Below, one piece after another: positions 36,710-49,819 of a stretch of 64,000 nt of DNA; positions within the stretch are counted from its first letter, which is position 1, and the number at the start of each line of letters is the position of its first letter. The position numbers and the translations under genes were made by a program. Origin of the DNA: Lepiota brunneoincarnata (Eukaryota; Basidiomycota; Agaricomycetes; Agaricales; Agaricaceae); the NCBI GenBank assembly GCA_023014365.1, contig JAEBUN010000023.1, positions 62,001 to 126,000 on the forward strand, given 5' to 3'. The notes under the pieces were generated by a model that did not search any database, was not told the DNA's origin, and saw only the letters and a list, made by a program, of their open reading frames with translations.

Positions 36710-39700
36710 CTTGAGTATACTTGCGTGAGATTCGGATGCTCGTTAGACTTGACTTGCGTTAAATGAAACTCGTTAGATCTTGCGGTGAAAACTTGCGGTT
36801 CGTGAACGAAATAAAACGTCGTAAAAAGATAACTGGAATAAATCTGCGTGTCGGCGTGCGTGAGCTGCGTTAACGCGTTACTTGCTTGAGGTATTTTCTT
36901 CTGATAATTGGATTCCTGTAATACAACTTCAGGCTCCAACCGCCCTGGAAGATTGTGTTTGACTCACCTCAATATGGCGTACCTTCAAATTTCTTGCTAC
37001 CAGCACACCCAAAACTCGCAGACGGCGAGCAAACCGCCTCTCGAGCTCTGAATATTCTGTTGTGGAGATTTGCGGGGTTGCGGGAAAGAGAGAACAACGA
37101 ACTCGACGCCAGACGCGATCAATTCAACCTTAGTCACGTGAGGGCGACGCCTCCTCCAGTTTGTCAAATATCACCAAATAATAAATGCCATCAAGCTGTG
37201 CGCCCAAAGATCAGGCGCCGGACGCTCAAATTGGCCGTCCTCCCCATGTCTGTGTCCGGCACGAGGGCGGCATTTTCTGCCCAGGTTTTTGATGGAGTTT
37301 GAGAAATATATATCCACTAGGTCACCCGCAACCTTAATCTCTATCGAAATCGGCTGAATATCGCACACGGCTATACCAGCCGGAGCCGATCGCCGCCCGG
37401 CTCTTTATTTCCACCGTCTCGAAGTGAGAATGAAAAAGAGAGGAATGTGAGAAAACAGCTGCGGTACCTTTTTTTTGTTTTTTGCCTTCATGCCTCATCC
37501 CGGCTGCATTGGAAGTGAATGCCGCTGGTAAGAAGAATCATTCACGATTTTTTGCGTACCCGGTCAGTCCTATGTGTCCGATGACCTGGATCAATCAATA
37601 ACTAGTACCAGTGGCCTAATCGCAACGCCGATTTCTAAGCGTTGCACCTGATTACGATATCGGAACACGAACTCGAGCACAGTCAAAACCGGTGATATCA
37701 GATCCAACTCAAGACAACGGAGCGTCCTCGACCATTCCAAGGTTTGGGTCGATGTATTGACGCAAGAGAAGGTGTTCCTAATTCTAAGTGTAAACGTTGT
37801 TGTCGATGGAACTGCGAGAAATCATGTCAATGATCAAGTAAGAATAAGCATCCTAGCCTCTCCCTCCTTGCTTGGTGTTGGACAGAGCACCCTGGTCATC
37901 GTTGCTTATCCAAATTTTCGGGTCGCCCGGGCGCCCCCTCTGGCCACTGCCCCAGCATCAAACTCCCATATTGTGCCTTTTTCCGATTGTGGTTGAGTTC
38001 AAACATCCAGGACACACCTATCGCTCAGGGCAGAGAGGCACGCCGGCTTGATTTGATCCCCCTTGTTGGCAACCTTACCCCCCCTCAGAGGCACGCCCCT
38101 GACATCCATCAATATTCCCAGACCGCCGCCGTGTGCTGCACCACATGACCTCTCCTGGGCGTTCTAAATGGTTCAACACTGTTGTTTCACACCTCCGCTC
38201 ACCGGCATCGGCTGTTCACGCAGTCGATATCTAACACCGTCGAAAGTCTCACTAAACGCTTACTCGGTTGAAATACTGTCCCTAAACAGCTTTGGAGCCC
38301 TTGATAGGAGTTAGAGCTCGCAATTCAAAACAACACGTTGAAACCCGTGTATTTCACAGAAGCTACTCGTCGCTTTCCTGGGGGGTTAGCGACAGCGCCC
38401 GCAAACTTTTAAGGATTTCCCTGCCGTTTTTAGGGATCCTGATTTCATTTCGCTTAGTGTGGTTCCCTAGCTATGGGTCTGCTGCGCTCCAGGCTCTCGG
38501 GGCATTTCAATTCCAAAGCGCTTCCGGCAAACAGGGGCGGTGACCAAAGTTCTGTCCCTTGGCGATCATGTCGTACTTGTGTGTATCATAATGGAGATGG
38601 TTAAGCGAATCTATCATTTCTATCGGGGAGCTGGACTCGTCAATGGATACTGTTAGATATCTATCTATCTATCTATCTACACATGTGATTACTCCTCCGG
38701 GTAGTGATTACCCTCCAAACTCAAATCATGATCCTAACGTCTATCAGAGCTGGGATTGATTCCATTAATCGCGGAATTTACAAGATCTTTACTGTTTCCG
38801 TTCTTCTCCTTGTGCAATGTCAATCATAACCTCCTTATCATCACAACATCGAGTTTAGAATCATCCTGGGTGGAGTTGGGGCACTTGTTATGATGTTAGC
38901 ACCAAAGATCAATATTTCATTATCAGTCTCTGGAGCCCGCCACTGACTACTTATGAAATCCTAATTTGGTTACGATGCTTGTCGCCTGTTTGCGCTCACA
39001 TAGCCTTACTACCCTCTGAATAGGGACAGCAGCTTCCAAAAAGCTCAAAGCCCCTTCAGGCCGCATACCAGAGAAGAAGTGAACAATTGAATTGGATAAA
39101 TAGCTGTCGCGCAAGTCCCAAATCGCCTGAGGTCAGGGGTTACCGTATTGTTCCTGAAGGTCACTTCCATTTTACTTTACGCTTGACAATGACAGGGCGG
39201 CTCTACAGGTCTGCCAAAAGCGAAAAAAAAAAAAAAGAACACAACCTATGATTTCAGTCATGTGCCAGAACAAAGAAGCACTGGTACGTAATCAACCAAG
39301 TCCTCAAGGCTTTGGCAAGACTGTCGAGCTGTATACCCTGGGAGTGATCCTCTCCAGCCTGCGAGTCAGTTTTGAAGACTTCCATGTTTACTCATGGTCA
39401 CTGGGAATACCCAACAAGGCTTAAGCCTCAACTGCGAACACCAGTTGCTATTCAAAAATCAAACTTCCCACCACTGTGACCCGATGCCACTGTCAGTCCC
39501 CAGATTCAGCTTCGATACTACTTCCTCAGAATACATCAGTATCAGTCAAAACCCGCTCCATAGATACCTAAGTGGAGTATTCAATCCTGCGTGTGACCAT
39601 GCTCCCCATAATTTCAATATCCAATTTCGCAGTTTCCCATGAAATCGGTGCGAAAAACCCGTTGAGATATCCATTCGATTCTCACCACTATCGTCAATTA

Positions 39701-42700
39701 TCTCTCCGGCCCTGTCGCAGGTCTTCTGTACCTGAGGCCTTATCGGAACCTATAAGGCCCGTTTCTCTGAAGCTATTACAAGCCTAGTTTGGATCGCATA
39801 GCATGCGGGAGAGGGGGGGGGGGCGCGAGGCCATTCTGATTCGAGCACACTGGAGGGCCTGCCATAAAACCCCCTGATTCGTGACTGACAGACTTATCTA
39901 TGTCAACAATCAAGGCACCATGTATTCTTCCTGATGTGACAAGATTGCCCAATAATCTATGAGGTCGTGCACACCGCCTGACTTCATGATCTACAACTCT
40001 ACAGCATTTTCTTTCAAAAAACTACCGCCTCAAATGATCATCATGATGCACTTTATGGGGTGCTTAAGCAGCAAAGATAACAATAGGCACAGCCTAAAGC
40101 CCCAAAACGGGTATTGAATCGGGATAGTGGAACCCGATATGTCCGTCGCGTCTTGAACGGACGAAACAACACATGATACAGCCGTCAACTGTCAGTTTAT
40201 ACTACTGACTAGATAGTTTAATGTCTAAATCTTTAAGTGAGTGGTAGTTTTGGCCATTGGTCAGATTGTGGGGGGGGGGGACCTTCAAGCAATTACGAGC
40301 CTCGAGCGTCAACGCAATGCTTATTATACATAGCTCCTTACAGAAACACAGGACCAAGCATCACTACATCATACGTTCCCCTCACCACCAATCTGATAGA
40401 GAAGGATCGTTCCCGATATGTGTACATACATACGTGCTTACCAGTATCTCACAAAGTCTCGAGAAATTTTTCATTTCCCCGGTGCACTAGCTCGTCCGCC
40501 CATCATCCTCATGACGTCGATCCCTAGGTGTACAACGTGTAAGTGAGATTGTGCTGTTGACACGGCGATGGTTAGTGTCCCTCACAGGCGATACCTTCGA
40601 GCAAACAAATATCCTATGGGAAGCAAAGCACAATCAGCACCGTATTCCCAACAACACCCGGCACCTTTTACGCACCGCTCTCCACTCCAAATTGCTGCGC
40701 GACCCGTTACTTCCGCTCAGCGCGCAATGGCAACACTGTGACAACATGTCAAAGAGACATGCTACAATCAAAACGCCCCCCCCCCCCCCCGGGATGGGGA
40801 TGGGGATGGCGATGCGATGGTCGTGAATCTTGCAGAATTTGGAAGGCGGCGGCGCGAGGGGAGAACTATTCGCGGTTAGGCTATGGGCCTCCGGTAAATT
40901 TGCGGAGAGAGAGCTTGTTTGAATGTTACTATCTCTAACCCCCCCCCACTGTTGCATTCTCAACCATCGAGGTCCCCGAATATCACTGAATCTGGTATGC
41001 TCCACTCAGAGCGGTTACAGATCCCAAAAATCTTTATACCGTATCTTGATGCTTAATCATCGATGACGCCCCCGCTGAAGTAAACACTCTCACCTCAATA
41101 AAAGATACTCTATAATTAAACGCCCCGAGTACGACTGGTTGATCTTTGTCCAGTCTCGTGTTAAAAGTAGTTTGCTAGGCATTCATGCGCAACGAGGCAA
41201 GATGTCTACCCTGATCCTTGATGCATCCTTCCAGAATTGATTAATGTTCGAGGCGCTTTTCCATAGAGCTCGAGCCCATACGGCGATTCATCGGCACCTT
41301 AGCCCCTAGTGTGTTATACAAGTATTTATGGGCGGTAAAGCAGATAAATGTATTTTTAACCAGCATCGTCGGGGGAACAGTCTGCTTTTGCACCATTCAA
41401 ACATAGGCGGAGGAGGAATATACGCTTAGACTCCGTCCCGGCGGCAGAAAGCGTTATCTTTCGCTTGAGACTCTCGCGACCTGTCGATCGAGGGCCCCAA
41501 AACGCTGATCAGGCAGTTGACATACACCTAACCCGAAATCGCTCTTTTGCAGTTGGCATCAACCTATCAGTACACACACGACATAAGTATTACCCCCCCC
41601 CCCCCCCACGCCGTCACGATGCCCGTGCCGAACAAGGAGTATCTATGGACAAGCACCGCAACGGTCGGGGGGGGGCGCGTGCAACAGATCGCTGCTGCAA
41701 ATGTCAAAAGTCAAGGCAGGGGCCTTACGCATCGTGTTCGGCACAACCCCTTTCGTTCACATGCTCCGGAAAAATCACCCACGAGCCAGAAGTTTGGGGT
41801 TCGATGAGCGGATCCCGATCGCAACACCCCCTCCCCCCCTCCCCTCCCCCCTTCCCATCGTCTCTCTCATGGTCAGAAGTCCGAGGATCTTGAACATCAT
41901 ATCAACGCATCTTCTACCCAATTGGTCAGGGTTCAAACCCAATACTTTCTAGCAGTTATACGCGTATGTACGTATCAAATACCACGGTTTTCGTCCTCGC
42001 CGCTGTCATAATACGTCCCTTACTTCCCACATAAAGTAGGAAGAAAGACTGATCTTACGTCCACCGCAATTATGCTGAAGCGCTTGTATCAAACCTATGG
42101 AGCACCTCTAATACTGTTAATCACACACTTCAAAAATGTTAAAATAGCTCACTCTTCCCGCGATGTCATTACGCATTTGATATGCCGATGATGGTGCCCT
42201 CACCAACTCGAAGGCCATCTCAGCTTAGTGCCCAGCCACCGATAGACCCATCGGTGATTTTCCTTCGATCCTCTAAAGGGTTAACAATGTTGATCGTTCG
42301 GTGGACTTACTGCATATAAGACCCTAGCACAAAAATCCTATCACGGAGGGGCCCTCAGGGGGAGGGAGAGAGAGGGGGGGGGAGGGGGGTGGTTTTAAAA
42401 TCTCCAATCGTGTTTCCCATCAGTTGTTGGTATAGCGCTCGGTTAACACTGCGCAGTACCTTTAAGCCTGCACAGCTGCTGCTGCACCCTTCGAATCGGT
42501 CCGTTTGTCAACGATTGACGTTATTCTTGGAAACATCATTTGGCCATATCGTCACATTGTCCGAGATACCGGAGGACCCATAGTGAAAAAGAAAATGATG
42601 CACTTCAGCTGGCACAGCATGAGCTAAAGGAGCACTCGTCTTGACCATTTCACACCGTTTGGAGTGGTAAGAATATATATATTATGGTATTGAGTAAGCA

Positions 42701-43097
42701 GTGCGAAAACAATCTCTCTACATAAATTACTAATTGCGGAAGAGGGCATCAATCTATGTACAGAACGAAACTCGATTTCGTGTACGGGACGCTTAAATTA
42801 AGTTACAGTGTTAACCCAAAGATCACCAAGGGCCAAATAGGCTACAGTGAGGGAGGGAGGGGGGGGGGGGGAATGTCTGTTCAGAAAGGATTCTCCCATG
42901 CAGACAATTTACGGTGGGAAGGAGGACATTAATAACCATAATCCAGGACGGGTGTTGGGGATGTATGATCGTGCACAGGATGAGGAGATGGATAGATTGA
43001 TGATGTATGATGAGATGTTGCAAAGATGTGAATGTCGAGTTGTCCGATCAGATGCATGGATTAGAAGATGCGGTACGATGCGGGGGGATCAATTCGT
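36710..43097. other. Gene-poor region, about 6.4 kb
   Basis: No exon chain, known motif or RNA gene could be supported on either strand. Open frames are all under 145 codons and lack protein-like composition. The region is marked by long mononucleotide runs (G near 39811, 40270, 42379 and 42859; C15 at 40776-40790 and 41593-41607), an (ATCT)n tract at about 38659-38679 and an A14 run near 39222. 36710-37000 presumably holds the promoter of the giant gene. Confidence 0.45.
38659..38679. repeat. (ATCT)n microsatellite
   Basis: About five ATCT units in tandem in noncoding DNA. Confidence 0.8.
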
Positions 43098-44581
43098 TTA
43101 AAGATCTCGTTCGGGGGCGAAGACTTCGGGGCTCATATACATCGATAGTTGGGGTCCTCCGTTACGGATGCAGCACCCGACATAGGTATGGATCCCAGTG
43201 CGGCTGGACAGATCGCGATGTTGGCTAAGAGAGATATTCATCAGTATGGAACTATGGAATGGTTGTGTGGAAGAGCATAACTCACAATATGTTCTGCATA
43301 TCGCTGACATATCGATTTGAAAACTCCTCATTGGTCGTAGCATAGAATTGCGAGATGGCCGCCGCGATAAACGCATCACTTTCGCAATAATGGCGGACGG
43401 GGAAATACACCTTGGGCCAAAGCCTGTCGGATCCCAGCCTCATCTCGAAATAGATCAGGAACCCGTGTGCCACCTTCTTTGGGCGGGAAGGCCTGATGGG
43501 TTCGTTGGGTTCCACTCCCGGGAAAAAGAGGCCCCAAAGGCGCTGGATCAAGTCGGTTGTCTCCTTGATGAGCGGGTCGTCGTCAAGAGCTCCGCCTAAG
43601 CGAACGATGTGAATAACTTCCTCCAAGGTTGTTGCATCCGACCGGAAATACACCTTTATGCGGTTTTGTATAGAAGGAACGCAGTCGACGGCAACCATGT
43701 CTGGCACAGGACGCCGGACCTTGGGGATCGTTCTCATATATGCAAGCACGCGCGCCCAAGGCTCAGACAGCCCGATGCGCGATACACAGTCGGTCACAAG
43801 GTCCTCCGGGTCGACTTTCATCTCTGTTGCGCGTAAATGGGGAAGGAAGTAGAATTTGCCGACCATCGAATCATGTGAAAAGTCACCAGCCTGTAGCTCT
43901 TACTAAGTTCCAATTCTCACTCATAGTGGGAGACAGATGACACATACCAAGGAAGAATTGTGATGGGTATTCGGCACTTTCACCCCCATCCATCGAATCA
44001 AAGATTAAGGTCTGCCGACATACGTCCGTCCACTCAAGAGACCATGCCTTGGTGCGATTCCAGTTACGCAGCTTCTGGAGAGATTTCACCCAAACAGGCG
44101 CGGGACTGGGAGTACCGTCGCGGGAGGATAGGGGTTCCATAGCGAAGCGGATGGACATCTTGCCATCGGCGTCAACTGTCCAGATAAGCTCCATAGGTGT
44201 GTGGTCATCAGAGAAGAACGTGCACGGCCTTAAACCCTGCACCTTGAACTCCTCTGGTGTTGGCCCAAGGAGAGGGATGATGTCGTATTGAAAGTAAGTC
44301 ATGAAATCATGTAATGCGCTTGCCGGACACGATACGCGCTGGAGGAGGTACTGAAGTCCCCTTCCGATCTCTTGGTTCCAAAAGGTGGATCGAGACAACT
44401 CGCTAAGGCACTCGATGTCCGAGGATATTAACCCACGGGACCGAGAAGAACCGAGTGGGCGTGATATGAGGGGAGGGTGTGATGCGAGGCGGAGAAGGAC
44501 GCGACGGAGCAAAGCGAGCTCGGAGCGCTTCGCTTCGCATGTAGCAGGTATGTTCAGTATATGATCGACGAGGAGAGACAT
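43098..44581 (-). CDS. DMATS-type aromatic prenyltransferase (tryptophan dimethylallyltransferase family)
   Basis: Three exons: 44581-43948 (ATG at 44581), about 43890-43286, and 43224-43098 (TAA), about 455 residues, the usual length. DMATS landmarks are FWNQEIGRGLQYLLQ, ALHDFMTYFQYDIIPLLGP, TFFSDDHTPMELIWTVD then IRFAMEPLS (substrate-binding strands), KFYFLPHLRA, QNRIKVYFRSDATTLEEVIHIVRLGG (diphosphate-binding R/K strand), FLIYFEMRL, WPKVYFPVRHYCESDA, and the last strands GIHTYVGCCIRNGGPQLSMYMSP. The family forms the ten-stranded ABBA barrel and moves a C5 prenyl group from DMAPP onto indoles such as tryptophan, or related aromatics. It is cytosolic, and the true acceptor cannot be told from sequence. 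The exon 1-2 junction is off by one base near 43885. No NRPS, PKS or other tailoring gene is visible nearby. Confidence 0.88.
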
Positions 44582-44644
44582 GATTCAGAAGGGAAGACGG
44601 GGGTGGGGATGTTGACGAGGTTTTTTCATGGGTGATGGTATGGG

Positions 44645-44652
44645 TTTATATA
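44645..44652 (-). promoter_or_regulatory. TATA box of the prenyltransferase gene
   Basis: TATATAAA on the minus strand, 64 bases before the ATG at 44581. This spacing is usual for a fungal core promoter. Confidence 0.5.
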
Positions 44653-47551
44653 CCGTTGCAACTGGTGATGTAGGGACGGGGCTCTTTGCAAAGGCGCTGC
44701 AGCAGAAATTGGGTCTCACGTCAACTGGGGGGGGGGGGGGGGATACCATTATGGAGAGCCACATACACATTGAGAGCCCAATAACGGGTTCGACAAGCCT
44801 ATCACTCTGGCCGACTGATTACTCCGTATTGAAACCGCGCGATCTTGCCCGTCCCTATCCCTCCCTGTTGGAAAAAAAAAAACGCAAGGAGATGAGATTG
44901 AGCATCGTAAGGGCCCTTAACCTTAACATGAGAAACGTCACGAGTGGATGAAAAGAGAGATGCAATCAATAGACTTGCCAGGACAGTGAGTTGTAACAGG
45001 GTCGACCCGATTTGGGCGCCCCTGGCCATCAAACAGATTCGGGAACAAGAATCAATGGGCAAGGATGTCGTGGAGAAGATGCCCCCCCCAGGGCACGTGC
45101 CAACATGGAAATAGTCACGGAGCGATATTCACGCACTCGGAAACCAGTGGAGACTATTTTTACAGACTCGTCCGGACAAGTGCATCAAGGGGGGCACAGA
45201 CAACCCGACCCATGCAGTGTCAAGGTCTGGCCGACATTCGAGTCCCCGTTCTTGCCAAGGAGCAACGGCGAAACGTATACGATACCAGTCGTGGGAGTAT
45301 CTCGGCTTTGGTTGAGTCAGAGCGTAAATCCTTAGGATTAATCGTACATCCGCAACCTGAGAGAGAGATGTATATCTATGTCGATTGCTATCCTTGAGCC
45401 ATGCCGAATTGAATATGGTAGGCATGGATTCGCAGCCCACGCAACGGAAAAAGTACTCTGTTGACAACTGGCGGGCCGAATAACTGGATGCAAAACAGAT
45501 GGCATCATGGGTCCCAACTTGTGTGATGCGACGGTAATCCCCGTTACAGTTTCAAGGTGAGGGGCAGGGATTTCAAAAGGGGGAAATGGATGGCCCAAAA
45601 GGAGCTATGAACACGGACGCCAAACCTCCCCCCAGGCATGACATGGACGTGAAATAACCTGAGAAGCAGGAGAAGACGTGCACTTCGTTGTCGTTCGCCC
45701 CGTTGACAAAATACTCATTTATTTTTCCTATCGTAATTCATCCACCAGACCTGACCAAAGCGTAATGCAACGCGACGCGACGGTCCGATCGAGCTTGACT
45801 AAGCAAAGAAGGATGAGCGGAAATAAATATCAGAAGCGAATCAGAACAGGGACAACACCGAGCGAGACAAAATAATACGGTATAATCGACATTCAGGAAG
45901 GTTTATAATACCCACCCTGTCGCATGCTATTCCCTTGAAAATAGAGAATCTAGTACCGTCATTGTTAGGGCCGGGAGCAAGCTGTTAAGGTGGATCTCAG
46001 GGACAGCGAAAAATATATTCCACCCTAGTATCCAAGAACCGCGCATGGCTTTAATCGCTGTAACTATCACACAAGCGAAGTTCTTCGAGCAGCCTGTGAA
46101 ACCCGGAAACTGAATATGTGTTCACCATTCAATATGTCTAGCCCCGTTTCCAAAGACCACAAACTGCTCCCGATCACGTGTCAGGGGGATCCACCACTAA
46201 CTCTCAAAAAATTGGTTACGGCACGGGAAAACCTCGACTTGTCGTCCCCCCCCCTCCCCCAACCCTTCCCCCAGAACCAGGGTTCAGGTAAGCCTATCCA
46301 TTTTGAGGGAGGGTTCGGTAAAAGCCCAAACGATAGAGCCAGGGTACACTCCTGCCACGAACTCAACGACCGCCGCCGGCCCCCTTTTTTTTTTTGAAGA
46401 TCTTGCACACAAAGTAACAGGGGTGCAGACTCTCGTCAACACTCCAAGACACAAGCACGCGGCGCGGCATCAATAAACCTGCCGTGATTCTAGTCTCATA
46501 CGCTTCTCATAGTCTCAAGGGGGAATGTCCAATCGGATAGTTTCATGACACCTTGAATTGTACAAAGCTCGCTTGTTGGCCTTTGCTAACCACTTGAGTT
46601 CTAGATGCTCTAGTGCGACGATCTGGGCGGTGTTGAATATACAACTAACCTGGTTGCGTATTCTTTCCCCTCCCTTTTTTTCTACTCCAGTTCAGGTTTC
46701 GTGGGTCACAAGAGAAGCTTGTCTGTCGGTAACTACCGTGTCTTTTCCTACGGCATGTTGTATGTTTACATACATGTCCTCTGCTCAATGGTTCGTGGTG
46801 TGTTCGATTCTGGGAGTTTATAACCTGAAGAGGAGCTGTTTCTCACCCAGCGTCCCTCACCTGTGAAACCTCGAAAAGCCCGTTTGTCAAAACGCACCAA
46901 AACGTAAGATGGGACAAGTATTGCCACCCCAAGAGACCGAGTGCTCACATTCCAAGCGGACCCTGCCTCATGGGTTGACTTTAAGCTTCATTTTGATCGT
47001 CAATGTGATCACTAACTGCGTCGCGGGACCTCATAATTCCTTGTCTTGGAGATGCCTTATCTTTACTGCACGATGCTAGACGGCATAAGTATGGGATGAC
47101 AATGCATCAAGTCCATCAATAATTGTTATGTCGCAGCAAACTATAAATAGCCAAGGACAGGTGGCTACTCGGTGTTCGGCATCGAATAAGGCAAGGCAGA
47201 CCGCCACAGTGCCCAAATCGTACCTTGTAGGTTAAATATTAAACAGTCAGGGCTTTAAATTGATAGGGTATTTGGAGGAAACAAAGAAAAATCTTGTTAA
47301 GCGGCGAACTCAAGTGTGCTGATAAATCCAACTTGTGCATGTTCCACGTTTCATAATCTGTATCATTTGTTTACGCAATGTGTTGACAAGAAACCAAACA
47401 TATCTATATCTATTTCACCAAGGGTATCGAGAAGCTGTAGTAAAGAAAAAAGAAATCTAAAATCAGGAATCTAAGTCGGGTGTGTGCGCCCGATCCTGAG
47501 GGAAATCCCGCGACGGGCCTTACAATAACTACTGCGCTCGTAGCGAAGTCT
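44653..47551. other. Intergenic, about 2.9 kb, no gene supported
   Basis: Only short unrelated frames. A G16 run lies at 44727-44742 and an A11 run near 44873. Nothing else is recognised. Confidence 0.4.
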
Positions 47552-48929
47552 TCATTCTTCTATCTCCATGCGTTGATGCTCTCTCAAACAACGAATCCAG
47601 TGCGATACTGCAACTGCGCTCGGTCTATCTCCGGGACTAAAACTCCAACAACTTCTCAGCATATCCCATAGGCCATCATCCAGCACGATGCTTGACGGCC
47701 GTGGTGGAATCACCCGCTGGGCGATGTCTAACACTACGGGCCCGATGAGTCGGTGATTGTTATAAGGATGATTGCCGGTGAAGACCTATAATCCAAGTCA
47801 TGACGGGCTATTCACATCACCGAGAAAAGTGATTTATTACCTGCAACACCATCATTGCAAAACTCCAAACATCACAAGCGGCGCGGCAAAGGGGGTTTTC
47901 TTCAACCGGGTCGTTCATCAGGAGCTCGGGAGACATCCACCGAGGGCTATCGTCGGTATGCCATGCGGAAGAGATTTCTGGTATCAGGAAGGCCTCGTGC
48001 ACGCCGATGTCAGATAGGAGCAGACGCTCGTCTTCAGAAACCAGGATGTTGGACTATTCCCCATGCGTTCAGGAGTGAAACAAAACGATGTTACTGGAAA
48101 CCACTCACAGCCTTTATGTTTCCGTGGATAATGGGAGGTCGCTGACAATGTAGATGCGCAACAGCCGAGCACAGTTGGTACATCTATATATGCGTTCAGC
48201 AAAGCACTTCAGGCCCGCCCGCCGGTGCAAGGTCAACTTACGAGCAATAGCTTGTCTGCGTTTGGCTTTTCTCCCAGATATCCCATGATATCCCATCTGG
48301 CACGGGGCATTACCAATAGCGGTATCAGCGAGTGATCCACTTCAATGAGACCGAAAAACGGCAGGATATTGGGGTGAGAGGAAACGGCCTTCCAATCATC
48401 CAATTTTTCGTTAAGTTTCTGTATGGATCTGAGCCTCCCCGCTTTGCATTCGAGTCCATACTTTACATTACCTTTAGTACTACTGCCAGAACCCGCTGGC
48501 CACTTCTGTGAACTCTCCAGCGTTTGATCATGACGGTTTCGTTGCCCCGTTTTCCTTCATATATGTCCGTGTGGGACGTGTAGGTGTAGCAATATTGATC
48601 GACCTCGATTTTTGGTCCGCCTTTGACTAGATTGCCAGCGAAAAGCGTCTGGAGATGGGGGAACTGGGACTAGACGGGTAGTGAGCTCTCCGCGGTGTGG
48701 GTATCAAGTTAACACTCACCATTGTAGACGACCGCACAGTACTGTACACTGCTGCATCTCCCTCAGAATCCGCCCGCCTATAAGCTGCAACACAAGCTGT
48801 GGATTTGAGCTGTTTCTTGTCCACAGATGTCACTTGAGTCGTACGCGAATCGTTGAGCACTGCACTTCCATACCAATACTGTCTGTTGTGTCCTAAACTT
48901 GAGCGCTCTGCGTAGAGTTGTTGTGCCAA
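47552..48929 (-). CDS. Protein-kinase-like protein with altered catalytic loop (probable pseudokinase)
   Basis: The N-lobe reads TDIYEGKRGNETVMIKRWR (VAxK lysine present as VMIK), followed by HPNILPFFGLIEVD. The C-lobe reads QLCSAVAHLH, then IIHGNIKASNILVSEDERLLLSDIGVHEA, SPRWMSPELL, AACDVWSFAMMVLQV, TGNHPY and CWSFSPGDRPSA, ending at 47552. This layout is the tyrosine-kinase-like family expanded in Agaricomycetes, in which the loop is normally HGDLKGxN and DFG. Here the catalytic Asp is Asn (HGN), DFG is DIG and APE is SPE, so phosphotransfer is doubtful. Four or more introns are visible. Frame changes occur around 48480-48540. The 5' end is uncertain; 48929 is the farthest coding-like position. 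Confidence 0.65.
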
Positions 48930-49819
48930 TCAAATACGGTACAGCATACGGGAATGAAGAGGGCGAATAAGGTGGCGGAAGCGAGTGATCACGGCCCGAT
49001 GCGGCATCCCTTGTGCACAGCTGGGCCCGGGTCAAGTCGCACGTGCACGGACCCCGGATACCTGGGACCACGGTTGGTGCCGGTAATCGCACATGCAAGC
49101 AATCCTAGTTGACTCTAGGGCACAAGCCTTCACAGCTTGACAACACACATGCATTAACTGGTTCTTGGGCGTCAATCAGGGGCATAGTCGGTCTATTCTG
49201 GGACAGCTTGAGATTCACAGCTACAAAGCGTAGCCCAGTTAAGCATCTGCGGCGGGAGTAACATTCCATATTTGTTCTGGGGTCTTACTTGACTCAGTAG
49301 ACGCTGAGCGCTGACTGAGAAGATGTCGGGCCTTCGCTGTCTCCCGTGTTCAAAGGAGCCTGGGACACGTAGCCGTTCTCCAAGCTGCCTCCCGCCATCA
49401 CCTTCACCTACCAAGCCTTGTTAATAGTACCGCCGCAAGACAAGATGATGTGGGATCTGGAGGGTCACAATAGTCAGAACTATCCGCAGGCATCAAGACA
49501 TACACCCAGTCCCGCGTGAGCTCACCCGTGTTGTGCCATTACGCCAGCGATCTCACATTTCTGCAACGTTCTCCCAGGTTTCCAGCACCGTGAGCGACAC
49601 ACATAACATAATATGTCTATCAAGTCAATCTCACTCCTCCCAGACAGCACGCTAGCGCGTCGTTCAGTCCCGCGAGTTACCCCGGAAGCACTTCTTATCT
49701 GCCCATGCCCAGCGTGCCTGCCTCTTCTCCAGCGCTGTAAATGTTTTTCGGCTACATTTGAATGAGCTGTCACCGCTAACAAATTTTCTTCACGTATACC
49801 AGGAACCCTTCTCCACAGT
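48930..49819. other. Divergent intergenic region, no gene seen
   Basis: It lies between the 5' ends of the kinase-like gene (minus) and the metacaspase (plus) and may hold both promoters. No TATA element stands out. Confidence 0.35.

Noticed and set aside
41925..41950. 'ggtcagggttcaaaccc', like a tRNA T-arm / B box
   Set aside because: No acceptor stem, D-arm or anticodon arm can be built from the preceding 60 bases.
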